Below are positions 38,798 through 51,756 of a stretch of DNA of 64,000 nucleotides, piece after piece. The stretch is from Saturnia japonica. Taxonomy: Eukaryota > Arthropoda > Insecta > Lepidoptera > Saturniidae. The stretch covers positions 7,586,501 to 7,650,500 of the forward strand of contig CM065321.1 of assembly GCA_033032175.1 (NCBI GenBank). The letters are read 5' to 3'. How positions within the stretch are numbered: the stretch's first letter is position 1; each line of letters begins with the position of its first letter. Made by a program: the position numbers and the translations under genes. Below the pieces are notes generated by a model, which ran no database searches, was not told the origin of the DNA, and saw nothing but the letters and a program-made list of their open reading frames with translations.

Positions 38798-39454
38798 CAG
38801 TGTAAACTCTTTATAACGATAAACTCCCTATAACGTTGAAGTGAGCCCAACTTGGTTGGTTTGCGTTAAAACCCACATATTGAAACACTCTTTATAGTGA
38901 TACGCCATTCTCTATTATGAAGAAATATGATCATATCTTTAGACAGTAAATATTTAATTATCAGTATTATTTATGTTATGTTATCAGGTAACAAAAGACT
39001 TTGAAGCTCTGAAACATCGGAGGTCGGTCTAGGTTTTGTTATCCTTAATTGCCTTGAACATGTGCAGTATGATGCATTGTTTTCTCGGAAGTGATAGTCT
39101 TTGACCAAGCATACTGGGTACCTATCGTATTATCAGTCGTAAACCTACTTTGAAACTGTTAACATGGCCAGTAAACGGAAAGCGATTAGTGTTGACGAAA
39201 AAGTTTGATAGAAGAAGATATGAATAGAATACATAAAATAATACAAAACAAGTACTGGCATAGCAAAAAACGTCAGACAAAGTTATCAGACTATATGTGT
39301 AAACAATAATTTATAAGTATTTATTATCTAAGACATACATATTAAAAATTCTTGTTAATTTGGTTGTTTTTTTGTTCACTCCATATAAGGATAACTCTCT
39401 ATAACAACAAAAAATGCTCAGTCCCTTGAGTTTCGTTATAAAGAGTTTACACTC
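38798..39454 (+). mobile_element. pogo/Tigger-like element, deletion derivative
   Basis: Inverted termini: CAGTGTAAACTCTTTATAAC at left, preceded by TA, and GTTATAAAGAGTTTACACT at right. Inside, from 39163, the plus strand reads MASKRKAISVDEKV and then stops. That is the start of a CENP-B-like DNA-binding domain used by pogo transposases. The catalytic region is deleted. Confidence 0.75.
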
Positions 39455-40769
39455 ATGTTTGAGTTTACATGTATGTGGTATCATTAGAATCCTTACATCA
39501 TCATGAGTGACACTAGCTATATTGTTTTTAAATTAATTATAACATCAGTATGACTTCATTTTTAAATGTTTTTTTATTATTATTAGAATATGGGTATCAA
39601 ATTTATGGTCTTGTTGAGCAAATTCAAATATCCATAGGTATCACTAGCATGTTGCCGACCTTGAACCCCCCTTCCCCAAGGAGCTCTGGAAACCCTACTC
39701 ACCATAGGAACACAACAAAAGGTTATTTGGCTGCGATCTTCAGTAGGATTGAGGTATTCCACCAGTTAGACTGCTCCAAGTAGACAGAAATCTCCAATAA
39801 AATTACTCTGTTCCATACCACCCAAAACATTTGTTAAATTTGTATCTGTGATTTTGCCATTGCCTTTTTTCAGCAGTATTTTTTGGATTTAAACACTTTT
39901 CTTTGCTTATTTTTGAAACAATTTCATTCACCATAATTATTTTCGAATAAAAATGGTTGACATTCATGTATAATTAATTAACTAAATTTAAAGAATACAA
40001 TATGCTCTCAATTTGTTTAAATTAATTTTCATATTTAAATTCAGAAATTGGCTTATGCCAATTAGTTGGTTTCAAATAAAACCATTTATTTAAAACAATA
40101 GACAATTTAATAAACTTTTCTCAATAAATACCTAATATCTTGTTCTTATTATTATTAACATGAAAGTTCAGGCGACTTTTCTTTATTTTATTAATTTTTC
40201 TGTTTGTATTATTTCCAAAGAAGTGTCTGTTTTTCACTTTTCTAATCCGTCCTTTATTTTTTTTATAATATTGTAGACATTGCAAAATATCTTTTATTTT
40301 TTAACAAAAGAATTTAAAAAAGCGCGATAGTTTAATTAGCAGTGAAAATATAGTATTTTTCGTACAATATTATTTTTCCATAATATATAGTACAATTGAC
40401 TAAAATATAGTAAGATACTATATAATATAGAATGAGTGGCAACCCTATAAGCAGGATACCTACTGTGACTCGTACAATATAAATATAGCAAGTACCTGCT
40501 CATAAAAGATTCGTAACTAACAAAATAAATTAATAATACATACATACTTCAACAAGATTAAAATATAAAAACAAATACATATGTCGTTGGCATGAAATAA
40601 AAAAATAGTATATACAAAAAAAAATTAGAAAGAATTATTACGCAGTTACAACAAAAACAAATCAGCTAGCCCGACGTTAATGACTCATCGTCATATTCGT
40701 CATGCATCATAAAAACATGATGCAAATATTTTTGTTGTTGCATTGAATAAATCAAGTTATTTAAACCTA

Positions 40770-40945
40770 TCTATATATATATATATATATATATGTAATT
40801 GGTTTCTCGGAAACGGCCTCAACAATTTCGATGAAACTTTGCATTTAAATAATGTTTTACATTCCAAGTTTACCTAGATAGGCGTTTTTCTTTTTCGTTT
40901 ATATGACACCGAGTCAAGCTCGATCGCCCAGATATTGTGATTTAT
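40770..40945 (+). repeat. dispersed repeat P, copy 1, with TA microsatellite
   Basis: TA run at 40772-40795, then a block with AATTTCGATGAAACTTTGCA and GACACCGAGTCAAGCTCG, matching 43845-43985. Confidence 0.65.
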
Positions 40946-41290
40946 ATATTATATTATAACACACATATTGTTATGAAAACGAACATATATTTTAATACCA
41001 CGTCAAACAAAATTATGTACATAACTACCTAATTCTTTCTTTGATAAAAATAGGTACGACTTTTTTACTCAAATAAAATCAATATTCTTAGTTTTCAGTA
41101 TAATCTAAATTACTTAGGTGTACGTACGCTCAGGACAAAGTTAACCTTTTGCTTTAGGACAACGGTTAAAAAATTCTGGAAATATTAGATTAAAAATGGC
41201 GTCCTCATAAAATTAGTAGTATGCACATTCTTTTTCATACAAACCTATAAAAGCATTATTATATATTTTAGATGGAAAATAAACACTTAC

Positions 41291-41600
41291 CAATTATATT
41301 ATTTAACTAGAATTTTGAATCAATCACTAATATTATTATTGCACTAATTTCTATTAACGTCACTCGATTTGCAGTTCCTAATCCAACTCGTCGCTTTTCT
41401 GTCTTGAATGTGTCAGCCACGGGAGGGGCGAACCTTTTTATACACGTAGTTGTTTCACTTGTTTCGTGGCGAATCAATATTGTGAAATAGCGCCGAGGTA
41501 AAACGAACATACCCGAACAAATTATTCGTTTCACTCTAGTGTATGAACAAAGAAAGAGTCACTGTACAGTGTACACTATAACGATTCTAGAACATTTGCG
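41291..41600 (-). promoter_or_regulatory. polyubiquitin promoter and non-coding first exon
   Basis: On the minus strand a TATA box TATAAAAAGG lies at 41442-41433, which predicts transcription start near 41410. The non-coding exon then runs to 41291 and ends ATTG before the donor GTAAGTG. Upstream, TTCTAGAA at 41585-41592 fits a heat-shock-factor core, consistent with the stress-inducible polyubiquitin genes known in insects. The link to the coding exon 3.3 kb away is inferred from the splice signals and the absence of another gene between. Confidence 0.6.
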
Positions 41601-43100
41601 TGTTTTCTTTGTGACGTATATTAACAGATACAACGACCTACCTAATTTTGCAAAGGCAAAGTCATATTGATCGAAAAAAGAAAAACAAGATTCATTTGAA
41701 TTTGAAAGAAATTGGAGTCATTAGATTTTGACTCCTAAGTACATACTTTCATCATCACTCCGGACTGCCTAGCACAGACGTACCTATGTCTAATGAAAAA
41801 TGAACTCCATTATGGGTTTAGATTACATAGTCATGCTTCGATTCTTAAATCTCAGGATTAGAATAAATCGTGAATATTTATACATTTATCGAAAGCCTGG
41901 TGACGGCCTCTTATTTTTATCAAGTGGTAGGTATATTGTATAGAATGATCGTTTTATGTGCATTGAGCATAACTGCGTAGTTATGTATGAATAAAATTAA
42001 AAAAATTGTCATGTATTATATAGTTTATGGTATACCTATATAAACAGCTGATCTGTTTGTACGAAATTCTTCTCAAAAGATTAGTAAATAAACGTGCGAC
42101 ATATAAGTTTGTATATCGTTGTTGGTACTTGGTTTCTTTGTTTTATCCAATGTAAGTAATACATGTTTAGTTTTATTATGTTTTAATAAAAAATATACCT
42201 ATGGTTTGTACCCATATGCGTTCTACCTGGTCTGAACATTTTAGGGGGAGAATGCGGAGATTGACGTGCGTATATTGTTAGCAAGTGGCATTCATCTGTT
42301 TTCTAGGAATTATAAAACGCTAAATACGTAAATACATTATTATAATATTATATAGTTAGATTGGTTGGAAACAATATGCACTATGAAATTTATTTTTAGT
42401 ACCTACGTATGTTTAACGGGATTACTGCGTAGTTAGAAAATTCCTTGAAGATATAATAAATATTTACAAATGAAACTACAGTATTTTTAGAATCATGTGT
42501 TTCTTCTTACTATAGGTACGTTAAAGATTGAAAATAAAATTGATGTTTAAGACGACAAGTGGTCACCATGTGGATGTGGAACGGACTTCCATTCGACGTT
42601 TTCGCTGTTGCCTATGCTAGGAATCTGACTCTGACCGTCCCTGTTGTTTTAGACTAGGTATAGATATCGTACATACCGTCAGGTGCTATAGTCATATTTC
42701 CAAGTTTAGTAGTAAAAAAAGTCTTAACGTTACTTTATCTTTGCGTGCCTCCCCCTGGCTAAAATATTGGTTACGCCCATGTGTGGGTAAAATGCACAAA
42801 GGTAAACTAGTTTTTAACGTTGTGGCACGAATACAAGAGATGTATCTTTATGGATGATTCATGTCAGGAGCATGAATTAATACATACAAAACTGAGCTAG
42901 TAATACCACTGGAGTCCATATCGGTAACCGCTTTCCATTAGACAGGTCATACATTTGTTTATCACCTGAGTTGAATAAAAAATGCAAAACAAAATAACAA
43001 AAAAAAAATTGTCTCTGATAACAACTAGGCGACCCGTGCTAATATTACGCACCATTTACAATGTACACAATCTAACAAACAGTTTATATATATAAATAGA
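41601..43100. other. intergenic, no gene seen
   Basis: AT-rich. Short Helitron-like scraps may be present. Nothing decisive. Confidence 0.35.
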
Positions 43101-43787
43101 TCAATACTAATATTAAAAGTTTGTTTGTTTGTTTATTTGGTTGAACGAGCTAATCTCAGGAACTACTAATTCGAATGGAAAAAATATTTTAATGTTGGTT
43201 AGTGTTCGATAAATGTATCGAAAAAGACTACATAGGCTATATAACATCACGCTAAGACCAATAGGAGCGGAGCATCGATGAAAAATGTTGCAAAAACGGG
43301 GAAAATTTATTCCTTTTGAGAGCTTACATTGCGTGCGCTGCGTAATTGGTTAAAGTTATGCAACAGTCGTGTGTGACGGAAATGTTTCTCTTAAAAAGTT
43401 TTAAAAAAAATGGTCGCGATAGCATATGTCTATCTCGTAAGGTTTACTCAATATAACCTTTTATATGTAAAATTTGTTCTAAAATAATGCTTTATAAACA
43501 TGGTATTAATCCTTATCAAAATAAATACGTTAATCATCATAAGTATTTAATTTTGGACAAAATTGCCCTTTACATTAATTGATTTAAATGAATATCTTAC
43601 GAGATATCACAGTTTTAAAATAACTCCGCAGCAAAATAATGATCAAGTACCGCGCGCGAATTTTTATTATGCGGAATGATATGAGAGGCGGGCGGCATCT
43701 ATAATACAGTGCTTAAGATCCACTCGCTCTAAACTTTTCTCTCTCTCTCTGTTATATGACGCAGCCGAAGTTGCGCGGGTCAGCTAG
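43101..43787 (+). mobile_element. non-autonomous Helitron, family A, both ends present
   Basis: Starts TCAATACTAATATT directly after A (43100) and ends GTTGCGCGGGTCAGCTAG directly before T (43788). This is the canonical Helitron insertion between A and T without target duplication. A CT microsatellite lies at 43735-43750. No Rep/helicase coding. Partial relatives are at 116-436, 5096 and 62700. Confidence 0.85.
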
Positions 43788-43844
43788 TTACTTATAAAGA
43801 TGTTTAATAGGTGGCGCCTTGAATATATTTACATTAACATCAAC

Positions 43845-43985
43845 ATAATATGGAATAACGGCTCCAACGATTTCGATGAAACTTTGCATTTAGATAATGT
43901 TTCATATTCCAAGTATACCTAGATAGGTGTTATTCTTTTTTTGCATATAAGACACCGAGCATAGCTCGGTTGCCAGATGTTGTAC
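43845..43985 (+). repeat. dispersed repeat P, copy 2
   Basis: Aligns with 40800-40945: ACGATTTCGATGAAACTTTG and ACACCGAGCATAGCTCGG. Confidence 0.65.
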
Positions 43986-44689
43986 ATTATACATATAAAT
44001 AATATAAATTTTGATAGATGCTTAAATGCTTAATGTCTTTTATTTGTGCAATTTGAACGATTTTATTAATTAATAAAACAATGGGAAAATTTTTGAGGAA
44101 GGAAATTTTGGCACCGGGGAAATTTGGGGAAGAACGATAACTACTACTACTACTACTAACTACTACTTCTACTAGTGCAATTCAAACAACAGATACTTGT
44201 TTTTGAAAATATTCAATGTTTTTTTTTGTTTATAGTAGCTCGACAAATTGACTACACTGCCCCTGATGGTTGACTTACTCTCTCTCTTTCTTTATTTTCA
44301 AACCCCCTTTCTTTTAGTATCCCTGGTTCACAGATTATAGATATTTATAACAACGAATAATGTAATGCATTATTCCTACGTAATGTATAAGAAATGATTG
44401 AAGACATTATTATTTTACTGTCGGTTATCCTTTATTATTGATAACAATGGCAATAATCGACCGCCGTTACTGCAACTTGCGAATAAACAAGAATTATGTA
44501 GATAAACATCAATAGGTCTGGAAGAGGGAGTTTTTCACGTTTCTCAACTCAACATTACGATTTTTCTTAATTTACGATAACAATCTCTACCTATGTCATT
44601 CCCATAATAAAGACGAATCAAACGACACCTCGTGTGTGTCAAAGAAATAGACATACGTACATACATATGCTTATACATGCATATACATA
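43986..44689. other. non-coding, with ACT microsatellite
   Basis: An ACT triplet run lies at about 44140-44170. No gene. Confidence 0.5.
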
Positions 44690-45190
44690 CGTATGTGTAT
44701 TTAGTGATCAGAATGGTTTATCTATACTAACTAGCGCATGAGACTTACTAGCGCAAAAAAAAAGAAAAAAAAAGGTCCCTTACAGAACCCATGTACCTGT
44801 GTGGTGTGCACGTGTGTATGTTCATACGTGTGTAATGTTGTATGTGGGTCACTTTTATCGCGCGGGCGGCTGCCTGACCCAAGCAAGGGCTTCACACCTA
44901 GGAACGGACCTAGACTTGGGTTGCCGCTAGAGAGGGAGGACGTGTCGGGTGTGCGAGAGCGAAGTTGATCGCCCGTCCTCTTCGGAGAGCAGCCGAAGAT
45001 GATAACACGCAGACCAAAGTCTAATAGCCGCTCCAGAGTTCCAGACTCGCGCCCTGAAGTCACGGCGAGAATTCACGCCGCCATGAACTGCGCGCGGCTC
45101 GAACTTCTCTCCACACAGTCCACACTCACAATATTCACAGTAGGGTTCATTCCACAGAGTACATTTGTACATAGGTTCACTCAGTGGTAG
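44690..45190 (-). mobile_element. Jockey-type LINE 3' fragment
   Basis: On the minus strand it matches the 3' region of the Jockey element at 32230-32480, including ACATACAACATTACACACGT, GTGCACACCACACAGGTAC and a T-rich tract before GCGCTAGT. Only the extreme 3' part is present. Confidence 0.75.
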
Positions 45191-45781
45191 TAAATGGATG
45201 TAACTTCAGCTGCTGCATGTTTGAATCTATCCATGTGCACTGATATTTTATAATCATCTGTTTAATAAAGATAAAAAAAAAACAAACAATGAAAGACAGA
45301 AAAAGCAGATGGTGGATAACGAGTACCTATAAATAAGTAAAATAAAATAAATAAATAATTTTTTATTTGTTATGAAAGAACGAAAATACAAATGAAGCAT
45401 GCCCTGATACCCAAACTAGGAGAGGCTGTAACTTGGATATCAAGTTTTTTACAATCCACTAGAATACAAAACAAGAGAAATAAAAAATATAACAAAAACG
45501 AAAGTCATCGTATGGCGTAAAAAATTACAGCAAAAAAATATTCTCTATTATTCTACTGATTTCTATACTATTTGACTATTTAATAAAAGTTAGAAAGATT
45601 CTAATTGCAAGAAATGAGAGGTTGAATGATATGCATATTAATTAGCTAACTAAAGCTGTTCAGGGTCATTATAGTTTAGTGTAAGAATCCATTCTTTTAA
45701 TTTCATTTTACATTTGTGTTTATTTAGATGAATAATATTTTATTTTTTATTGATTTTGTTATAAATTCTAGAACTTAGGAA
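45191..45781. other. non-coding, AT-rich
   Basis: An A-run near 45273 may mark the 3' end of a retroposed piece. No gene recognised. Confidence 0.35.
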
Positions 45782-46390
45782 TCAGTATTGTTTTTCTGCA
45801 TATTTTGTCCTATGTTTTGGCAGAGAAAAAACGAACTTATATCTACGGCTGTTAAAATTATCATTATCAAAAATACATTCGGAATGCTTTCGTAACGTAA
45901 GCCTTAGCACAAACAACTGTCTCAGAGATAACACCTCACAATCAGAGTAAAGCTGTGCAGTAGAATATCGTCTAGGTTTTGACAGGATTACCTTCAAGAC
46001 AGCCCTTTGAGCTCTCTCTAATTTTAGAATGGCAGTCTTAGATGCACCACCCCAAGCCGGTACGCAATATGTCAAAAGACTCGCATAAAGAAAAATAGAC
46101 AGTTTTAAGTGTGCAAATATTTGCAGTCTCTTAGTTTTTTTAAAAGATATATCACCTTCCGAAGTCTGGTGTTTAGTTTGTCTTTATGAGAGTAACAGTT
46201 TAAATGTTCATTCAAATGCATCCCTAAATATTTCATTTGATTTGTTCTGGTGAGTGATATACAATTACATATCAAGTTCAGTGTACAATTATGTCCTCTG
46301 ATACTAATTGAGATTGTGTCATCAGCTGGACGGGAATGTAACCCTAAGTAAAATGCTATGTATTTGCTTTTTTCAGTATTAAGAGTGAGT
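45782..46390 (-). mobile_element. CR1-like LINE, reverse transcriptase C-terminal fragment
   Basis: On the minus strand NTEKSKYIAFYLGLHSRP comes first (about 46383), then TRTNQMKYLGMHLNEHLN, then MTYCVPAWGGASKTAILKLE and RAQRAVLKVILSKPRRYSTA (46075-45782). These match the region after the catalytic core in CR1/Daphne-type LINEs. The clade is approximate. The frame breaks near 46110-46080. Confidence 0.7.
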
Positions 46391-46689
46391 TAATCAATAA
46401 ACACTCCTATACTTCGCAACTGAACAAGTTAATCATAAATGTAAAATAATTTAAACATTTAATAGAATTATTATAATATGGTGTTAGTTGTTTAGCATAT
46501 TAAATTTGTTTTATTTTTCTTCTCTCTTATGTAACAAAATGTGCCTAAATGTGATGTGTCCTTGAAATTTCACTTTATATTCTCATCCAATAATCAATTT
46601 ACCTCTTAAGATGTATCACTATAAAAAAATGTATTTGTAATTTACATCATTTTAAGTGGGGTATATCTACTTTTGTAACCCAAGTTATT

Positions 46690-46771
46690 AATATTATTAA
46701 AAACACTTAAAAAGACTATAATTCTTTATTAAACTAGTTCTATAATAATTTAACTTGTATATTAATAACAA
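46690..46771 (-). terminator. COX16 3' UTR with poly(A) signal
   Basis: The minus strand reads TTTAATAAAGAATT at about 46732-46719, some 45 bases after the stop codon. Confidence 0.55.
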
Positions 46772-47606
46772 TCAATGTTTGCTTTTCTGTTCTATATTTT
46801 CTTCCCATGGTCGTGGGCCTCTTTTATTTTCCCAATTGTCTGTATCAATTTTCTGTATTTCTTCATATGTACTTTCTAAACTCACTGTCTTCTCACGGTG
46901 CAGGCCCATTTTCTCTGCTTCTTCCTTGCTTACTCCTTTTACTTTTGAAAACTGATATCTATTGAAATACAACATTATTTTGTTAAATCATACAGATTCT
47001 AAGTTATGTCAAAATAAGAATAAAAAGTGTCAAAATGTTTTACTTAATGTTAAATTACAACCCGTCGATGTTTTGTCATTATAACAATGAAATTAACATT
47101 AATTTCATCAAAAATCTTGATTGGTCAGGGAGAAAATGTGGGTTGTCACATCAGAGGGTTTAAATGACTCAAATCCTTTCTTTTTAATGATTGCTATTTT
47201 TAATGTGATTAAACAATTCGCGATTTTATCTTCCTTTAAAATTAATTATCTTGAGAATAAGCTTTATCTTTAAAGTTCTGATATATAAAAGCAATGTCAT
47301 TAAGCGTGGATTTGGAATCTGTACCTAATTATTTAATACTGAGATAAAGTGCAGTGTTGGTAATAGATGGTTCATTTATTTATATCGACAAATAATTGGT
47401 TATGTACTTTTTAACATTATAAATTATAATGTACGTTTACTTTATGAAAAACGCACTAACCGAATTTGTGTCCACTCTCTAAGTCCGAATGAACCTCCGA
47501 CAACAAATAATACAAAAGGCAAACCATATTTAAATGATTTGCGTTTACTTATTAGAATAAATGCATTTCGTACAGTCTCTAAGCGGGATGTGAACCTCTC
47601 TGTCAT
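46772..47606 (-). CDS. COX16: COX16, cytochrome c oxidase assembly factor
   Basis: Two exons, 47606-47461 and 46958-46772, join through a GT-AG intron in phase 2 to give 110 residues (human COX16 has 106). A single membrane segment lies at about residues 28-43 and includes LPFVLFVVGGSFGLREWTQI, the family hallmark. It is followed by a soluble tail with VSLESTYEEIQ (about 74-84) and NKRGPRPWE (93-101), both matching the COX16 signature. COX16 is an inner-membrane mitochondrial protein that helps insert copper and subunit 2 into cytochrome c oxidase. The N-terminus is positively charged, fitting mitochondrial import. The gene appears intact. Confidence 0.95.
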
Positions 47607-48016
47607 TTTTACTTTAATTATAATACATGTAAATGTGATTTATATCCACAAAATTAACTTCTCACTTAAACTTTAGGTTCGTACTTTCCTAGGTGATACA
47701 ATCAAACTTTTCATATCACATTAGACATTACTGATTGCACGGTTGCACCCTACGTATTACTTTCCGTATATTCATATTAAAATCTATGCGTATTACTCTA
47801 TTCTATGATTGCACCATGACCATCCATCATAGACCAATAACCAGAGGACCATCCATATTTGACATTGCATTTAGGGATGCTACAATTAATTCGTTATAGG
47901 GAAGTGAATATAATATTTTTTTGTAAATTAATTATAATTCAATAAAAATTGATTTTTTAAATCAATTTATAAATAACTTTTTTTAATCATTTTTTTCCAC
48001 TGTCAATTTTTTGATA
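47607..48016. other. COX16 upstream region
   Basis: Presumed promoter and 5' UTR of COX16. No TATA box is evident and no gene is seen on the other strand. Confidence 0.35.
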
Positions 48017-48556
48017 TACTATTTCCTTTTCTTTATTTTCTCGATGACAGTTCTAATTTGATAGTAATAGTGTTGTGACCAAATAAGTAATGATATCAAT
48101 CGCATATCCATGTCGATGACATTTCATCAGATTTTGATTAAAATAAATAAATGAAGATTACCTGTGGTTATAATTTATTTCGTTTCATTGTCGAGTACCT
48201 ACCTATACAACTTATTTTACAACAGCTTCGAAAGTTTTGAAGAAGTTAGCATTATAAATCAAGAATTAATACGTGTAACATCTTGTAATGAAATATAACA
48301 TTAGTTAATAAATTTAAACAAAAGTATCCGGCGGTAGTTTAGTTTCTTACATTTTGTAAAAAAATATCGGGTCTGTTATTGTGTTACGTTTATCGATATA
48401 GCTCCATCCCTATCAGTTTCTCCGACTCTGGTATAACCTTGTACGTGTGTAAACGTCATATTTTTATAAAATGATGCATACATAATCTAAAAAAGAAGCT
48501 CGTTCAAGTTTTCACAGGAGCTGTCATCGAGAAAATAAAGAAATAGAAATGGTTTA
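48017..48556 (-). mobile_element. MITE family M, copy 2
   Basis: Reverse-oriented relative of 13831-14378, preceded by TA at 48015-48016. Shares ATATCGGGTCTGTTATTGTG and GCGGTAGTTTAG. Inverted termini remain recognisable. Confidence 0.75.
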
Positions 48557-48984
48557 ATGGCTCTAAACGGAGATAAGCTCTAACGTCATTTTATTGTAAC
48601 ATTAGGTACTCAATCATAGGGACGTCGTAAGTGAAAAAATATATCGATATATCGATGTATCAATATTAATTAAAATGAATATCGAGGTTGACATATAATG
48701 GAAAAAGTGTCGTTATGTCGATTTATCGGTTATATTTAAAAAAGGAGTATGTATTAAAATAATAACGTATATTTAGTTTGGCATAGTTCAGTAATTTCAA
48801 TAAAACGGAAAAACAGTAAAAACGGAGGTATTTTTATCAGTATTCCTTTTTATTAGGAAAGATTAAAAAAATTCAAAGAGTAAAAAGCGATATATAACTA
48901 ATGTTTTAAAGACTTATTTATAATATCAGGCAAACTAGTTTAGGGTCTACTGTGCCACTCTAAGATTAGGTAGTTTGTATAACT
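48557..48984. other. non-coding, ATCGAT-rich
   Basis: Local runs of ATATCGATATATCGAT. Nothing coding. Confidence 0.4.
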
Positions 48985-49510
48985 CCTAAAACAGAGCCGC
49001 TGCGGCTTTTACAGCTTCACCGGACTTGTTATTTGTTACTAAAATGTTCGGGTCTTTATAACCGAACATATGTGTCTATCAGAGTGGGAGAATCCGGTTC
49101 CTTGTTCCTTGCTTGCGTTTGGTCAATGCAGTGTGGACAACAGATGTCGTAGCCCAACATATGCGGTAGCGGGTCGAGCGCCATGGTGCCGAGGAGCATC
49201 CACTTGGGGTATTGTTCTCGACGGATCCCTTTAGTTATTTATTGCGTTATTAATGTTGCGCTATTGTGAAGACGAAGTATCGGCGCTAATCTTCCGGGTG
49301 GCATCCTGTGGAGTGCTTCCTCAATGCGGTAGGTTCGCATGTGCTTAACGCAAGGATGAGATCGTATTTGTAATTGATAATATTTAGGTTGGTAGCAGCT
49401 ACACTAGTATTTGTTCGGTAGTGCAAGTAGAAAAACTCTGCTTTCTACATGGTCCGCAGTCAGCTGGCTCCTATTGTTAGGAACAGTCAGATTAACGGCA
49501 GAAGCCACTC
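48985..49510 (-). mobile_element. LINE 3' region
   Basis: On the minus strand it ends AGTCCGGTGAAGCTGTAAA then AGCCGCAGCGGCTCTG, the same terminus as the Jockey element at 32665-32705. The rest does not align to that element, so it is a related family or an unmatched part. No long open frame. Confidence 0.5.
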
Positions 49511-49879
49511 TCTCTCTCTGAAGATACAGAGGAAGCCGTAGGTGTCAAGTATTTAAGTACCAGAATCGAAAAAACTGGGGTAAAATTTCTCGTATATCCA
49601 AAAGATTGAGATTGAGGTTATTTAGGTACCGTGATCACTCGCGATCGCAAACACAATGCATAACATAAACAAATTAATTTTTTAAATGTCTCCTTTCATG
49701 TCGTTATGGGAACACGATTGATTCTGCCACTGTGAAGTGATTATAGAAACACGTTCTGTGGTAAATTTGGCTGGTGATTTGAGTAGGAACTCTTTAATTG
49801 ATTTTTTTTTATTTGTTATTACCACCTGTACCAAAAATAAACGTACACATAGACAATACAATATTAAAAGGGATTGTTT

Positions 49880-50190
49880 ACCTGATATATTTCGGCGAGT
49901 GTGCATTGATATTGCACAACTTAATTCCCCCATCCCCTTTCCACCATCGGACGACAAGAGACACGGCGAAGCGTCATCGATTTATGGTAGATATTCTACC
50001 AGTGCGTTTTGCTAGCATACTTATAATGCGCACCGCTAAAGAGTGGAACGCTTTGCCAGATTTCGTATATCTCGATAATTATAAGGCAGTTAATCTTCTA
50101 GGCATGCGTGCTTCATCGTAGACCACATCATCACTTGCCATCAGGTGAGATAGAGGGCAATCGCAAGCTTATAAATTGTAAAAAAAACCC
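49880..50190 (+). mobile_element. LINE C-terminal coding fragment and tail
   Basis: The frame at 49798-50121 carries FHHRTTRDTAKRHRFMVDIL and RTAKEWNALPDFVY, a common C-terminal sequence of lepidopteran LINEs. It is followed by CTTGCCATCAGGTGAGA and a short A-run. Confidence 0.65.
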
Positions 50191-50871
50191 TTCAATGAAA
50201 GAGACGGACGAATGCCGCACACAACAAACAAAGTAAACATAAAAAAATGTTTTTTTGATAGTTCTATTTGTTACGGCTTTGGATTCTAGCGACTAAAGTT
50301 ACTTAATAAATAAAAATATCGTTTTTGATACTTACAATTTGCGATATTGGATATTTCGTATCGAACTATCAATATATAGATACAAAATTTATCTGCTTAA
50401 AATATCGATATATCCATACTTTTTCAACAAGCTTATTCAATCACTCTTTTTCTTCTTCCTAAATTGGCAAATATTTCTCTTTATTGCAAAACAAAACTAC
50501 AATTATCAAGTGAATATTGAGTATCTTGTCTTAGGGTGCTTGCGTAAAGAAGCGGGTACTCGGTAGAGGTGTTATATTAGGCTGTTATTTTGATATTTAT
50601 AATATCGAATATATTAGATAACTCATATTAGGTTCCCGTGTCTATTATTTGGTATTAGTCAAATAATAGACAACGATTCAATATTCGCTATTCGCTACAT
50701 AAGTACTTGAATCTAATACTTATATTAAGCGTATCTATTCTCAGTATTCTCTATACTTATAGAATGTGAGTATGAAATAAAAGATTGTTGTGAGTATTTA
50801 TAATTATTATCCGTATGCTTATTATATAACGTAAATGAAAAAGTGATTACATTTTCTTTCGTATTAATAAA
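50191..50871. other. non-coding, AT-rich
   Basis: No gene recognised. Some sequence around 50640-50760 resembles pieces in the direct repeats at 53400 (TATTATTTGACT-type words). Confidence 0.35.
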
Positions 50872-51304
50872 CTAGCTGTGCCCGCGGTTTCACTCACGTG
50901 GACTACAGAATGCCTGCGCGAATCTTGTTCACCCGCTCCCGGCTATTTTAAGGATAATAATGCTTATTGGGGGTGTTCCTTAGAAGATAGACGTATACTC
51001 TCCCTGACTTTTTTGTAGGTATTTTTAATGTCTACAATTATTTGGGTACTTTAATTTGTTGTATCTCTTATAGTTAACTCAGCGTAAGTCATTTTAAGCG
51101 CCCGAATTGATTCACCATGACCAGTTGTTTTTTTTATTTATGCGGAACCCTAATTCATTTTCTAAAATAAAAGTAGCCTAAGATACTTTTAATAATATCA
51201 GCTATATGCCGGTGAAATTCCTATCAAAATTTATCCAACCGTTTATTACCGTTTTTTAAACGGAGATTACTCGAAACAAACAGACCGACAGACAGACGAA
51301 AATG
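50872..51304 (-). mobile_element. Helitron family B, copy 4 (left end lost)
   Basis: The CTAG end at 50872-50875 is followed by GCGGTTTCACTCACGTGG. It ends at AAACAGACCGACAGACAGAC, where another Helitron end begins. Confidence 0.7.
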
Positions 51305-51311
51305 TTAATAC

Positions 51312-51756
51312 ACTAGTAACCACTTGCGACTTCGTCCGTATTAATTATAATATAAAACTTAATAAGAATTAAAGTAGCTTATAGAATTTAAGTATAATAT
51401 AGCTTTATATTAGTTATAAACATTCTTAGAATCGAATCAATAGGTCTGGAAATTACTCCTTCCTATAAAAAAAGTTTTATTGATTCACCATGACCAGTTT
51501 TTTTATATATTTGCAGAACCCTAATTATTTTTCTAAAATAAAAGTAACCTAATTTACTTCCTATAAAGGCAGCTATCTACCAGTGAAAGTCCTGTCGAAA
51601 TCGATCCAACCGTTTCGGAGATTACCCGGAACAAACAGACAAGATTAAAAAAAAATGGTTTTTTATTATAGGTATCGTATATACTTTCCTATGCATTTAG
51701 TAAAAAACTGTTAATTTGTCATTACAAACAGACATTTCAATTTTATTAATTGTATA
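51312..51756 (-). mobile_element. Helitron family B, copy 5
   Basis: CTAG end at 51312-51315 with CTTGCGACTTCGTCCG, and interior as in the other copies from 51480 on. It ends at ATTAATTGTATAAA. It adjoins copy 4, suggesting one inserted into or next to the other. Confidence 0.65.

Noticed and set aside
39540..39800. A plus-strand protein at 39550-39783
   Set aside because: The end of the segment reads like a LINE tail and no domain is visible.
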